Below, one piece after another: positions 1 through 8,668 of a stretch of DNA of 64,000 bases. The notes under the pieces are model-generated. The model made no database searches. It saw nothing but the letters and a program-made list of their open reading frames with translations, and was not told the origin of the DNA. Every line of letters starts with the position of its first letter. Within the stretch, counting starts at the first letter, position 1. This DNA is from Streptomyces natalensis ATCC 27448 (GTDB lineage: Bacteria > Actinomycetota > Actinomycetes > Streptomycetales > Streptomycetaceae), in the NCBI RefSeq assembly GCF_000935125.1, contig NZ_JRKI01000028.1:1-64000 (forward strand), written 5' to 3'. The position numbers were made by a program, and so were the translations under genes.

Positions 1-557
1 CGGGCGGACGAGATGGAACTGATCACCGCCGCGCCAGTCGGGAAAGCAGCACTCATGATCGACGACCCCAAGCTGCCGGACGGTTGGTGGGCGGCGCTCA
101 ACGCTTCGCTGGACGCGCTCGCCGACCAGCCCGCTCCTCGCGTTGCCACGCCGGACACCGAGACCATCGACCAAGAACTGGTGACCGCGACCATTTGCAC
201 AGCCTTTCCCGAGGTAACTGACACCAGGGTGGACGAGTGGCGCCTGGCACATGCGGACCTGACATGGGCGAACGTGATGGGACCGGAGTTCTGCATGATC
301 GACTGGGAGGACTGGGGTATGGCGCCGCGAGGGCTGGACGCGGCGACGTTGTGGGGGGGAATGCCCTCGCTGTCCCGGGTCTGGCGGAACGGGTCTGGAG
401 CGAGCGTCGGCCGGACCTGGAGTCCAGGTCCGGCCGGCTGATGGCGCTGTTCATCTGCTCGAAGGTCGCAGGGCCGCATGCGCACCCGGAGGATCCCCGG
501 CTGGCCCCCGCCCGGAAGGAGGCCGCCCGCCTCATCGCTGAGCTTCACGCCTCGTGA
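1..557 (+). pseudogene. aminoglycoside/choline phosphotransferase-family C-terminal part, frameshifted and cut by the window edge
   Basis: The frame is open to the left edge, so the 5' part lies outside the window. The visible protein has the APH-fold catalytic loop HADLTWANV (about nt 250-276) followed by the metal-binding segment MIDWEDWG, as in kinases that phosphorylate small alcohols or aminoglycosides. After GLDAATLW the frame breaks in a run of seven G (353-359). The next frame continues with family-like sequence (ALAVPGLAERV, then RKEAARLIAEL) to a TGA at 555-557. Either a G-run indel inactivated the gene or the run was misread. The substrate cannot be told from this half. Confidence 0.6.
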
Positions 558-824
558 CGTCGATCCCACCAGCTGACAGTGACCGACAGAGGACGCATGT
601 TCGACGATATTCGCGGCGACCTGACCGTCGGTGGCAGCCCCCTGCCGACGTCCTCGCTCAGTAGGTCTGGTCGGCAATCGTGGTAAGTGGACTCATCCAC
701 AACTCTTGACGATTGCCCTCGCCACGTCCACACGCCCGCCGCCGCCATTCGTGGGCACGGCTTCTCGTGAGGTGAGTACCCAGATCGGACACTCCGTGAC
801 CGGCGCTCCCCCCTCACGCAACGC
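558..824. other. no gene recognised
   Basis: Between the broken phosphotransferase and the terminator of the alpha-galactosidase. Open frames here have no family-like motif and no ribosome site. Confidence 0.4.
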
Positions 825-862
825 GGCGCCCCGTCACAGCCGTGCGGTAGTGACGGGGCGCC
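825..862 (-). terminator. hairpin terminator of the alpha-galactosidase gene
   Basis: Two perfect 13-base arms (825-837 and 850-862, GGCGCCCCGTCAC and its complement) enclose a 12-base loop. It starts 44 bases past the stop codon of the minus-strand gene. It lacks a long T tract, as is common for actinobacterial terminators. Confidence 0.65.
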
Positions 863-905
863 GTCTCGGCGTCGGCGTCGTGCGTACAACGCCAGGGACC
901 GCGGC

Positions 906-2723
906 TCAGCCAGAAGGTGGGGCGGTGAAGGGGGCGCTCCAGGTCTGGTTGGGCTGGTACGTGCCGCACTGGTAGGTGGTCACCTTTGCCGAACGGTCGT
1001 CCAGCGCACCGCCGTTGATGTCCGCGCACGCACCCGTGGCCTGCCGGAGTTCGCCGGAGCGGTGGTAGGTCCAGCGTTGGTGCGGGTCGCTGTCATCGCA
1101 GGCGGCCAGCCGCAGGCCAGCCGGGTCGCCCGTCACGCACAGGCCGTCGTCCGGGAGGCTGGAGATCAGCCCGTTGCCGCGCAGCCGCCACTGCTGGTTG
1201 GCGCCGCCGGTACAGTCCCACAGGGCGACCTCGGCGCCCTTCGTCGCGCCGTGGTGCGCGTCCAGGCAGAACGGTGTCTTCTGGAAGTCGCTCTGCGCGG
1301 CCTGGATCTGCCCGACCGCGTCCGCCGCTCCGCCGCAACTGCCGGGCGCCACCGTGAACATGGCGTTGTCGTGGCCGCCGATCGTGGTGCTGATCGAGTC
1401 GGTGACCCGGGAGCCCTGGTGGGTCCACAGGTTGCGGGCGATGCGGGTGCAGCTGAGGTTGCCGAAGCCGAGCCGGGCCAGGTCCAGTTTGTACTGCACC
1501 GACGAGGAGTTCTTGTTGAGGACGGTCACCGCCCGGCTGCCGCCGGCGAGCGGCTTGACCACGACGTCGATCCCGGCCGTGGCAGAGGCGTTGTCGCGGG
1601 AGGCGAGGTAGCCACCGGCACCCAGCGGATCCTGGTCGACGGCGATGATGTCCTTGTTCTTCAGGATGGCGAGTTGCTCCTGGTAGTCCTTCGGGTGCGC
1701 CGCCATCTTCCGTACGTCGGTGCTGATCATCAGCGGCGATCCCATGACCGACCACAGCGCGAACTGGCTGCGCTGCTCGGGCAGCGTGAGCTGCTTGTTG
1801 TCGCCGATCAGCAGCATGTCGGCGTCGTTGTGGTTGCCGACGCCGTTGTACCGGGCCAGCGCCACGGTGTCGGTGAAGTTCTGGTAGACGCCGCCCTGGT
1901 AGGCCGACCCGGCGCTCGGGTCGTTCCAGGCGGCCTTGGGCCACACCGTGATGTCCGGGCTGACCCGCCACATCTGCCCGAGCCCACGCACCCAGTCCAT
2001 GGTCTTGTACTTGACCGACTCGGCACCCGAAGCGGCTGCCGGCGCCGACTCGTTGAAGAGGATCTTGCGGTCCTTGCCGGTGCTGGCGGTCTTCAGTGCC
2101 TTGGCCATGGTGGTGAAGATCTGCTGCCGGTCGCTCCACGTCGTACCGCAGTTGTCCAGCTTGAGCGAGTCGATGCCCCAGTACGCGAGCGAGCGGGCGT
2201 CGTTGTCCTCGTGGCCCTTGACGCCGCCGGGCACGCCCTGGCAGGTCTTCTCACCGGAGGTGCTGTAGAGCCCGGCCTCCATGCCGAGGGCGTGCAGGCG
2301 GTCGGCGTAGCCGGTGAGTTCCCAGTCGAAGCCGGGCTGACTGCTGCCGCCCCAGTGCGCGGCGCCGTGCAGGTATCCGGCCGAAGTGCGCTGCATCCAG
2401 CAGTCATCCACGGTCAGGTTCTTGTACCCGGCGGCGACCAGACCGGTGGCCTTCATCGCCTTGGCCTGGTCCTCCATGAAGTGCTGGAACGAGTAGCCGG
2501 CCCGGGTCCCGTCCAGCCGGGCCTGCGCCGCGCACGTGAACCGCGCCCAGTTGTTGAAGCCCATCATGGGTTTCTGCCCGATAGGGGTGTCGGTGTTGGC
2601 GGCACCGCTGTCTGCGGGCGCCCGGCCGGCGGTCGTTCCGGCCAGGGCGGTCGTTCCAGGCCCCCCTACCCCAGCCAGCACCACCGCGGTGCACAGCCCG
2701 GTGATCCAGCGGCGTCGTCTCAT
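906..2723 (-). CDS. secreted GH27 alpha-galactosidase with C-terminal ricin-B lectin (CBM13) domain
   Basis: A 605-aa exported glycosidase predicted to release terminal alpha-linked galactose from plant or microbial glycans. Residues 1-29 form a signal peptide (RRRR, hydrophobic core, ALA-type end). Residues 50-330 are the GH27 barrel, with MMGFNNW near the start, the nucleophile Asp190 in LKLDNC and the acid/base Asp302 in NDADML. A beta-sandwich domain follows, then from about residue 475 a ricin-type lectin trefoil with QxW-like repeats (QQWRL, QRWTY, QTWSA). The ATG is preceded by GGGAGGAAGGGGAGG. The gene stands alone with its own terminator. Beta-L-arabinopyranosidase activity, known in GH27, is an alternative. 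Confidence 0.9.
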   Translation of the reverse strand: MRRRRWITGLCTAVVLAGVGGPGTTALAGTTAGRAPADSGAANTDTPIGQKPMMGFNNWARFTCAAQARLDGTRAGYSFQHFMEDQAKAMKATGLVAAGYKNLTVDDCWMQRTSAGYLHGAAHWGGSSQPGFDWELTGYADRLHALGMEAGLYSTSGEKTCQGVPGGVKGHEDNDARSLAYWGIDSLKLDNCGTTWSDRQQIFTTMAKALKTASTGKDRKILFNESAPAAASGAESVKYKTMDWVRGLGQMWRVSPDITVWPKAAWNDPSAGSAYQGGVYQNFTDTVALARYNGVGNHNDADMLLIGDNKQLTLPEQRSQFALWSVMGSPLMISTDVRKMAAHPKDYQEQLAILKNKDIIAVDQDPLGAGGYLASRDNASATAGIDVVVKPLAGGSRAVTVLNKNSSSVQYKLDLARLGFGNLSCTRIARNLWTHQGSRVTDSISTTIGGHDNAMFTVAPGSCGGAADAVGQIQAAQSDFQKTPFCLDAHHGATKGAEVALWDCTGGANQQWRLRGNGLISSLPDDGLCVTGDPAGLRLAACDDSDPHQRWTYHRSGELRQATGACADINGGALDDRSAKVTTYQCGTYQPNQTWSAPFTAPPSG

Positions 2724-3013
2724 CCTTGCCTCCCCTTCCTCCCGATTTACCCCCCGTGGATGAGTGAAGCTGCTTGGTGTACTGCATTTTCACTCAGATT
2801 TTTTCAGAAGGTTCCAGGTGGGCACCCTGGCCGTCAAGAGGTTCGGGGGAGGTGAATTTTCCAGTCGCACCGAGAAGCAACCGGCCCACACCCGATCGCC
2901 CCCTCGGGCCGAACAGGGACCGGATCCACATCCGTTGACAGAAGCGCGACATAGTGCACAAGCTTGGCCGCCCACAGACAAAGCTCGTTGGCCCGCCGGA
3001 CTACGGACACGGC

Positions 3014-3036
3014 AAATGCCCACTAAGTGGGCATTT
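3014..3036. repeat. perfect 23-bp palindrome
   Basis: Eleven-base arms (AAATGCCCACT and its exact complement) around a central A, in the roughly 520-base non-coding stretch between the alpha-galactosidase start and the IS5 transposase. No gene is seen in that stretch. It could be an operator, a small terminator or an insertion-sequence relic. The core TGGGCATT recurs at about 4136-4143 past the transposase, but in direct, not inverted, orientation. Confidence 0.45.
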
Positions 3037-3247
3037 AGAGATGGCCTGTGTCGGTAAGTAACTTTCGCGGCCGTCAGGCTTGAGGCATCTGCCCTATACA
3101 TGCACCCTCGCGTCCATAGAGCTGCGGACTTGGACGCCTGTTTGCTCCGGTTCTCATGCACGAAGTCCGTCTGGTTTGAAGATCAGGCAGAAACGCCCAG
3201 CAGCAACGGAACAGCACCGTCCGCCGCATCCATGATCACGCTACGCC

Positions 3248-4087
3248 GTGAGCCAGCGGAAGCCGTACCCCAGCGACCTGTCCGACGCCCGATGGGCCTT
3301 AATCGAGCCGACGTTGACGGCCTGGAGAAAGGCCCGGCTCGACCGCAGGCCCACCGGGCAGCCGGCCAAGGTCGACCTGCGCGACGTATTCAACGCACTC
3401 CTCTACATCAACCGCACCGGAATCCCCTGGAAATACCTCCCGCACGACTTCCCCAACCACGGCACTGTCTACGCCTACTACGCCGCCTGGCGCGACGAGG
3501 GAATCCTCGCCCAGCTCAACTACGACCTGACCGGCCTGGCCCGCGTGAAGGAAGGACGCAAGCCCGAACCGACCGCTTCCGTGATCGACACCCAGAGCGT
3601 GAAGACCTCCACCAATGTGCCCCTGACCAGCCAGGGAACCGACGCCGCCAAGAAGATCGTCGGCAGGAAACGGGGCATCCTCACCGACACGATCGGACTC
3701 ATCCTCGCCGTGACCGTCACCGCCGCGAGCCTGTCCGAGAATGCCGTCGGAATCCAGCTCCTCGACCAAGCCAAGAAGACCTACCCGACCATCTCCAAGA
3801 GCTGGGTCGACACCGGCTTCAAGAACGCCGTCATCGAGCACGGCGCCAGCCTCGGAATCGACGTCGAAGTCGTCAACAGAAACCCAGGAGTTCGCGGCTT
3901 CCACGTCGTCAAAAGGCGCTGGATTGTCGAACGAAGTATCGGTTGGATCATGCTGCACCGACGTCTCGCCCGAGACCACGAGACCCTGCCCGCCAGCTCC
4001 GAGGCCATGATCCACATCGCATCGATCGACAACCTCACCAAGCGCATAACAGACGAGACGACATCCACCTGGCGAGGAACTTACTAG
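3248..4087 (+). CDS. IS5-family transposase, apparently intact
   Basis: A 279-aa DDE transposase. The N-terminus (LSDARWALIEPTL) is the DUF4096-type domain of IS5 transposases, followed by GIPWKYLPHDFP. Catalytic acidic residues lie in VIDTQSVK, SWVDTGFK and IVERSIGW. The start is a GTG at 3248. Length and motif order match a complete transposase. I could not find convincing terminal inverted repeats, so the element boundaries are not given. It lies between the alpha-galactosidase upstream region and the convergent RTX-like gene. Confidence 0.85.
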   Translation: MSQRKPYPSDLSDARWALIEPTLTAWRKARLDRRPTGQPAKVDLRDVFNALLYINRTGIPWKYLPHDFPNHGTVYAYYAAWRDEGILAQLNYDLTGLARVKEGRKPEPTASVIDTQSVKTSTNVPLTSQGTDAAKKIVGRKRGILTDTIGLILAVTVTAASLSENAVGIQLLDQAKKTYPTISKSWVDTGFKNAVIEHGASLGIDVEVVNRNPGVRGFHVVKRRWIVERSIGWIMLHRRLARDHETLPASSEAMIHIASIDNLTKRITDETTSTWRGTY

Positions 4088-4173
4088 GAGATAAAGGGCA
4101 ATCCACCTAGATCAAACACCCTCTCAGACAGGTAGTTGGGCATTGACTTCAGTGATCACTCTGTCCAGGAGGC

Positions 4174-5106
4174 TCAGGCCCGCGTGATAGACCCACTGGC
4201 TGGATCCTGTTGTGATCCGTTGCGGGGGGCATGGCTGGGAGCCGGGGTGTCAGGTTCACAGGCTTCTTCGGTGCCGAAGAACGGGAGGTCCTCGGTGCAC
4301 ATGTCGTTACCGGGTCCGCCGTTGACCTCGCCGGTGGCTTCGGCGCCGACATGGAGCTTGTCGTTACCGTCACCGCCCCGAAGGATGCAGCCGTTGCTGT
4401 CGATGAACGAGATTGAGTCGTTGCCGTCGTTGCCCTCTACGACAGAGAGGATGCAGATCCCGCCTCGGATGATGTCGTTGCCGAGCTGACCTTGAATGGC
4501 GGACTGGTCGCCATAGGCAGCAGCGGCCATAGGGAAGAATGTCCGGCGTCCGAAGGTGTCGTTGCCGTCACCGCCGAGGGCAGACGGGGGAGCTGTTGGG
4601 AGCCTGGTGATCGAGTAGGCGTCGAACGCGTCGTCGCCGCCCTCGCCGTACACGGTGCCAGAATTCCAGGCTCCCATGTCGAAGATGTCGTTGCCGTCAC
4701 CGCCGTGGACGGCTGGGCCTGCGTCGTGGACGGTTGGGCCTGGTGCGAGCGCGCTGGTTGAACCGGCGGCAGTGAAGACGTCGTTGCCGCTGCCGAGGTC
4801 GATCTGGCCGTTGATGTTGCCGACGATATGGACGGTGTCGGCGTCGCCGCCGGCGTCGATGGTTCCGTCGGCGTCGCCGCCGATGGTGATGGTGTCCTGG
4901 CCGGCGCCGCTTTTGATGGTCTGCCCGGCCAGCAGGAGCGGGCAGAAGATGTTATCGGGGCCGGGGGTCTCGGTCCCCGTGCACCCGATCGGCAGGGCGT
5001 GGGCGGGGGTGGCGGGCAGGACGGCCAGCCCGAATGAGGCCAGGGCCGTTGCAGTGCTCATGGCTAGGGACCGGCGGATGCCGCTGGAGCCGTGAAGGAT
5101 ACGCAT
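4174..5106 (-). CDS. secreted RTX-like calcium-binding repeat protein
   Basis: A 310-aa exported protein with a signal peptide at residues 1-38 (MRILHGSSGIRRS, then a hydrophobic core ending in AHA). The mature part consists of degenerate glycine/aspartate nonapeptide repeats such as GGDGNDIFD, GEGGDDAFD, GGDGNDTF, GNDGNDSI and GGPGNDM, the parallel beta-roll pattern that binds Ca2+. There is no protease, lipase or adhesin domain. Cysteines near the start (IGCTGT, IFCPLL) and end (MCTED, EEACEP) may form disulphides. The function is unknown; a structural or calcium-dependent surface protein is an inference. The gene is monocistronic. Confidence 0.75.
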   Translation of the reverse strand: MRILHGSSGIRRSLAMSTATALASFGLAVLPATPAHALPIGCTGTETPGPDNIFCPLLLAGQTIKSGAGQDTITIGGDADGTIDAGGDADTVHIVGNINGQIDLGSGNDVFTAAGSTSALAPGPTVHDAGPAVHGGDGNDIFDMGAWNSGTVYGEGGDDAFDAYSITRLPTAPPSALGGDGNDTFGRRTFFPMAAAAYGDQSAIQGQLGNDIIRGGICILSVVEGNDGNDSISFIDSNGCILRGGDGNDKLHVGAEATGEVNGGPGNDMCTEDLPFFGTEEACEPDTPAPSHAPRNGSQQDPASGSITRA

Positions 5107-6189
5107 GGGGGTACTCCTGTTCTATTCGGAGTCGGACGGGTACGGCAGGGTGTCCTGTTCTTGTGCCACGGGGGCCGATACGGCGGGGCGAGGGTGGAGG
5201 TGAGCGGCGAAGGGGACGAGGAGGAGGGACAGGCCCCGGGGGCGGATGAGGGGCGCACTGGCCGCTGTTTTCCGCCGGGAGAGCGTGGTCTGGCTTTCTG
5301 TACCTGCCCGGCTCCCTGGCTCTGCTTGCGGGGCCAGGAGCCCACAGGTCACCGCTGGTGCTGCAGGTCGGCTGCCTGGACGGGTGTTCGGTTCTTGGGG
5401 TGCTGCGCGGTGGCACAGCGGGAGGGGTGTTCCTGCGCCCCTGGGGGATCCTTTCCGATCTCTGGCTACCGGGTCGGGGGCCAGCGGCCGGGTCTTTCGC
5501 GGGGGACAGCGCACTCCCGGGGCGGGAGCGCGGTGTCCATATCAGGCGCATCCCCGCTGTCTGCGGGACATCAAACCTGCCGGGAGACTGGGGGCATCGG
5601 GTGGGGCCAGCGGGAATGCGGTTCCCCCGGATGGCGTAATCGACACCCATCTCCATGTATCCATTGAGCCAGTTCTGTTGATCCCGTCGCGCGGCGATTG
5701 CCGAAACCAGCGGATAGAACTAACCGCCAGAGGTTCTTGCAGGAACGGCGGCCAACCATCCGGCGTTTGGCCACCTGCAGTCGAGTACAGCATTGAACTA
5801 GTGGTCGGTGGAGGCGTCGGGCTCGAACTCCCAGGCCAGCACCGTCCGCTGTTCAGGAAGTCCCGGTTGTGACGCGCTCCCCGCCAAGGAGGAAGAGAGC
5901 TCGGGCGGGGAATACCCCAGCTCGCTGCGGCCTGGCGCCACGGCCCTTCCTGCGCGTAAGCGCCGAGATGGGGCATCGGCCCATGGCTGCCAGGAACGCT
6001 CGGCCGCCGCAACGAGGAGCAGTGCGCCAAGACGGCACGCCTCCTCGACCGACTCGCTGTGCCGCAACAACACTGCGAGGCGGGGCTGGCTCGGATTGGC
6101 AGACGACGTAGCACCGCCGTTGTCAAGTTCACCCGGGATTGTCAGCGGCAGGTGATATGCCTGCGCTACGGACGAGTTGGCCCGTTTGA
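5107..6189. other. 1.08-kb stretch with no recognised gene
   Basis: It holds the promoter side of the RTX-like gene and the leader of the CBASS operon. The longest minus-strand frame (5542-6132) is proline/serine/arginine-rich with no motif. A short minus-strand stretch near 5798-6073 is more protein-like (ESVEEACRLGALLLVAAAE) but has no recognisable family, so I do not call it. Confidence 0.35.
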
Positions 6190-6207
6190 GTGAAAGGTGG
6201 CCAGGAC

Positions 6208-7206
6208 ATGGCAGGGGAACTCTACGTCGATCACGAGGTCCTCAAGACCTTCGCGGGCAACAAGGTGAACGTGCCGGGGGAGGAGGCGAAGGAGCGTCGT
6301 CGGCAGGTGAACCACCTTAGGGAGCGGCTGGAGAGCTACATCGCCGACCACCCGGACTTCGACCTGGTCAAGCTCCGGGCCTCCGGGAGCACGGCCAAGC
6401 ACACCGCGATCCGGCGGCGCAGCGGAGAGGGCTCTGATGCAGACGTAGCCGCCTATCTACGCGTCGCCGACCCCAAGGTCGATGTCTCCACCGTGCTGGA
6501 CTGGCTGCGGGACCGCTGCATCGAGGTCTACGGCAAGACCAAGGTCGCAGACGACTTCGTCCCGTCGGACCACGCCGTAGGTATCACCATGCGAGGCACC
6601 GGCTTGAAGATCGATGTCGTACCAGTGCTCTACACCGGAGAGCCGGACGACAAGGGCTACTTGGTCACCAGCAAGGGCAGCAAGGTGCTCACGTCGGTCA
6701 CCCTGCACCTGCAGTTCATGAAGAAGCGGAAGGACGCCGCCGGCGATGCCTACCGAGAGCTGATCCGTCTCCTGAAGGCGTGGATCCGCGAGAGCAAGAT
6801 CACCGACCCCGACCTGCGCTGCAAGTCGTTCCTGCTCGAACTTCTGGTCGCCCATTTGTGGGAGACCGGCTGGAACGGCGAGTCGCTCCAGGTCAACGAC
6901 TACCCGCGAGCGATCGAGCAGGTGCTCTCCTACATCGTCCGCACCGGCCTGCAGCAGCCGATCGTGTTCACCGACTACTACGAGGCCAATGAGATCGCGC
7001 CCTCCTGGGCCACCGTCCAAGTCTGGGACCCGGTCAACCCGGAGAACAACGTCACCTCCACCTATACCGAACTGGACCGTCAGCGGCTGGTGAAGCACGC
7101 CAAGACGACGCTCGACACGGTCGCGTGGGCCGCCCACGCGACCACGAAGGGTGACGCGAACGACGCCTGGCGCGAGCTGTTCGGCCCTACTTTCCCGGGA
7201 GCGTAG
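6208..7206 (+). CDS. CD-NTase, cyclic oligonucleotide synthase of a type III CBASS operon
   Basis: A 332-aa nucleotidyltransferase of the cGAS/DncV-like (SMODS/OAS) superfamily. On phage sensing such enzymes join NTPs into cyclic di- or trinucleotides that activate the effector encoded downstream. Seen directly: the GS motif (Gly60-Ser61 in ASGSTAKHT), two metal-binding Asp (77 and 79, in SDADVAAYL) and the third Asp136 in LKIDVVPV, followed by a helical half typical of OAS-like synthases. ATG 6208 is chosen over GTG 6190 because AAAGGTGG sits 7 bases before it. It is the first gene of a four-gene operon, two bases ahead of the HORMA gene. The clade and the cyclic product cannot be assigned by eye. 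Confidence 0.88.
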   Translation: MAGELYVDHEVLKTFAGNKVNVPGEEAKERRRQVNHLRERLESYIADHPDFDLVKLRASGSTAKHTAIRRRSGEGSDADVAAYLRVADPKVDVSTVLDWLRDRCIEVYGKTKVADDFVPSDHAVGITMRGTGLKIDVVPVLYTGEPDDKGYLVTSKGSKVLTSVTLHLQFMKKRKDAAGDAYRELIRLLKAWIRESKITDPDLRCKSFLLELLVAHLWETGWNGESLQVNDYPRAIEQVLSYIVRTGLQQPIVFTDYYEANEIAPSWATVQVWDPVNPENNVTSTYTELDRQRLVKHAKTTLDTVAWAAHATTKGDANDAWRELFGPTFPGA

Positions 7207-7208
7207 TA

Positions 7209-7718
7209 ATGACCGGCTCGTACTCCAGATCGTCCTCGTTCACGATCACCGACGCCCGATACATCGGCGGAAAGATCGGCGCGGACCTGCGCCTACTACA
7301 CAACTACTTCGGCGCGCCTGCCTTGAGCAGCATCGACAACTACATCGAAGGGGTCGCCCTCCTCCTGCGGGACGGGTATCTCGACATGGTCGACTACGGC
7401 TTTCGCGATCCTGGAAGCAACGCCTGGAAGCTGCGCCTGCGTTACAAGGCCACCCGCGGCGGCCAGCTCACCGACGGGCGGCCGGGCAGCCTCCCGGACT
7501 CAACCGAGCTCGCGGGCTGCCGCTTCTACAGCTACCTGACCTACAGCTCTGCGTTCTCGGACTTGTCCAGCAGCGAACAGGCCGGAGTCAAGGGAAACCT
7601 GCCGATCTCCCGCACGACCGGCGACGCCCCGACCGCACTCGCGGGCACCAGCACGACCGGTCGCAGCTACGCCCGCAACGGCGCTGCCGTTGCCCGCGAC
7701 GTCTACGTCGCCTTCTAG
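7209..7718 (+). CDS. cap7: bacterial HORMA-domain protein (CBASS sensor/activator)
   Basis: A 169-aa protein matching the bacterial HORMA family 1 pattern: TITDARYIGGKIGADL at the N-terminus, then YIEGVALLLRDGYLDMV, YGF, the central FYSYLTY, LPISRTTG and a C-terminal safety-belt-like end (GRSYARNGAAVARDV). In known type III CBASS the closed HORMA form, thought to bind a phage peptide, activates the CD-NTase, and the TRIP13-like ATPase resets it. The gene starts two bases after the CD-NTase stop. Identification rests on remembered family motifs and strong context. Confidence 0.8.
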   Translation: MTGSYSRSSSFTITDARYIGGKIGADLRLLHNYFGAPALSSIDNYIEGVALLLRDGYLDMVDYGFRDPGSNAWKLRLRYKATRGGQLTDGRPGSLPDSTELAGCRFYSYLTYSSAFSDLSSSEQAGVKGNLPISRTTGDAPTALAGTSTTGRSYARNGAAVARDVYVAF

Positions 7719-7747
7719 CCCAGAGCTACCAGCAGGAGGACCAGCAC

Positions 7748-8668
7748 GTGACCAGCCAGGACGATCTGTTCCACCCCGTCATCGAACTGCCCGAGAGCAC
7801 CCGCCGCGCCCGCTACGACCGACTCGTGGGCCTGGATGACATAAAGCTGCGCCTGCGCAAGGAGGCTGCCCTGCTCGCAGACCCCCGCCGCCTCCAGGCT
7901 TGGGCCGCCACTCACCACGGCGGCGATGTCGCCGCACTCACCTTGTTCGCTGACCGCGCGCCGCTGTTCATCTTCGCCGGTGACGTCGGCTCCGGAAAAT
8001 CGGCCCTTGCCGAGTCATTCGGCTGCGACCTCTCTGACTACCTCAATTTGCCCGTCTATTTGTACAGGCTCAAGCTCGCAACTCGCGGTAGCGGCCTGGT
8101 CGGCGAGATGACGTCCCTCATCGGCGACGCCTTCACCCACATCCACGATGCGGGCCAACGTGCAACCGGCCCTCACGGTGTGCGATCCGTCCACATCCTC
8201 GTCGTGGACGAGGCCGACGCCCTTGTCCAGTCCCGCGAGGCCCAGCAGATGCACCACGAGGACCGTGCCGGCGTCGACGCCTTCCTGGCAGGCATCGACA
8301 GCCTCGCCGGCACCCGGGTCCCAGTCATCGTCGTGCTGTGCACCAACCGCGTCGGCGCCCTCGACCCCGCCCTCATGCGCCGCGCGGCAGCGACCTTCAC
8401 CTTCACCCGTCCCAACGGCCAGCAGCGCCATGCTGTCCTCACCCAGGCGCTGGAAGGACTCGGCATCGGGACCGCAACCGTCAGCAAGATCGCTGAACTG
8501 ACCGGCGCCACCACCGACCGACCCGGCTACACCTTCTCCGACCTCACTCAGCGCCTGGTCCCGGCCGCAGTCTTCCGCGCCTTCCCTGACAGGCCGGTGT
8601 CCGACGAGGACCTTCTCTCCCTCGCCGAAGCCCTCCAGCCCACTCCTGTCTTTACTGAGGAGCGCTGA
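7748..8668 (+). CDS. cap6: TRIP13/Pch2-like AAA+ ATPase of CBASS
   Basis: A 306-aa AAA+ protein, predicted to remodel the neighbouring HORMA protein from closed to open and so keep the CD-NTase off without infection. Walker A is GDVGSGKS (residues 78-85), Walker B is ILVVDEAD (Asp154, Glu155), and a sensor-1-like VLCTNR follows near residue 195. The frame stays open upstream across the HORMA gene, but the GTG at 7748 is chosen because AGGAGG lies eight bases ahead. Its TGA overlaps the effector ATG by one base (TGATG), implying coupled translation. Confidence 0.85.
   Translation: MTSQDDLFHPVIELPESTRRARYDRLVGLDDIKLRLRKEAALLADPRRLQAWAATHHGGDVAALTLFADRAPLFIFAGDVGSGKSALAESFGCDLSDYLNLPVYLYRLKLATRGSGLVGEMTSLIGDAFTHIHDAGQRATGPHGVRSVHILVVDEADALVQSREAQQMHHEDRAGVDAFLAGIDSLAGTRVPVIVVLCTNRVGALDPALMRRAAATFTFTRPNGQQRHAVLTQALEGLGIGTATVSKIAELTGATTDRPGYTFSDLTQRLVPAAVFRAFPDRPVSDEDLLSLAEALQPTPVFTEER

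Noticed and set aside
1062..2855. 597-codon open frame antisense to the alpha-galactosidase
   Set aside because: Composition is low-complexity Val/Arg/Gly, with no ribosome site; the opposite strand has unambiguous GH27 and ricin motifs.
3000..4150. Terminal inverted repeats for the first IS5 element
   Set aside because: The TGGGCATT copies near 3027 and 4136 are direct, not inverted, and no matching ends were found, so boundaries are not claimed.
5542..6132. 196-codon minus-strand frame upstream of CBASS
   Set aside because: Ser/Pro/Arg-rich, no family-like motif and no start signal; reported only as unassigned sequence.
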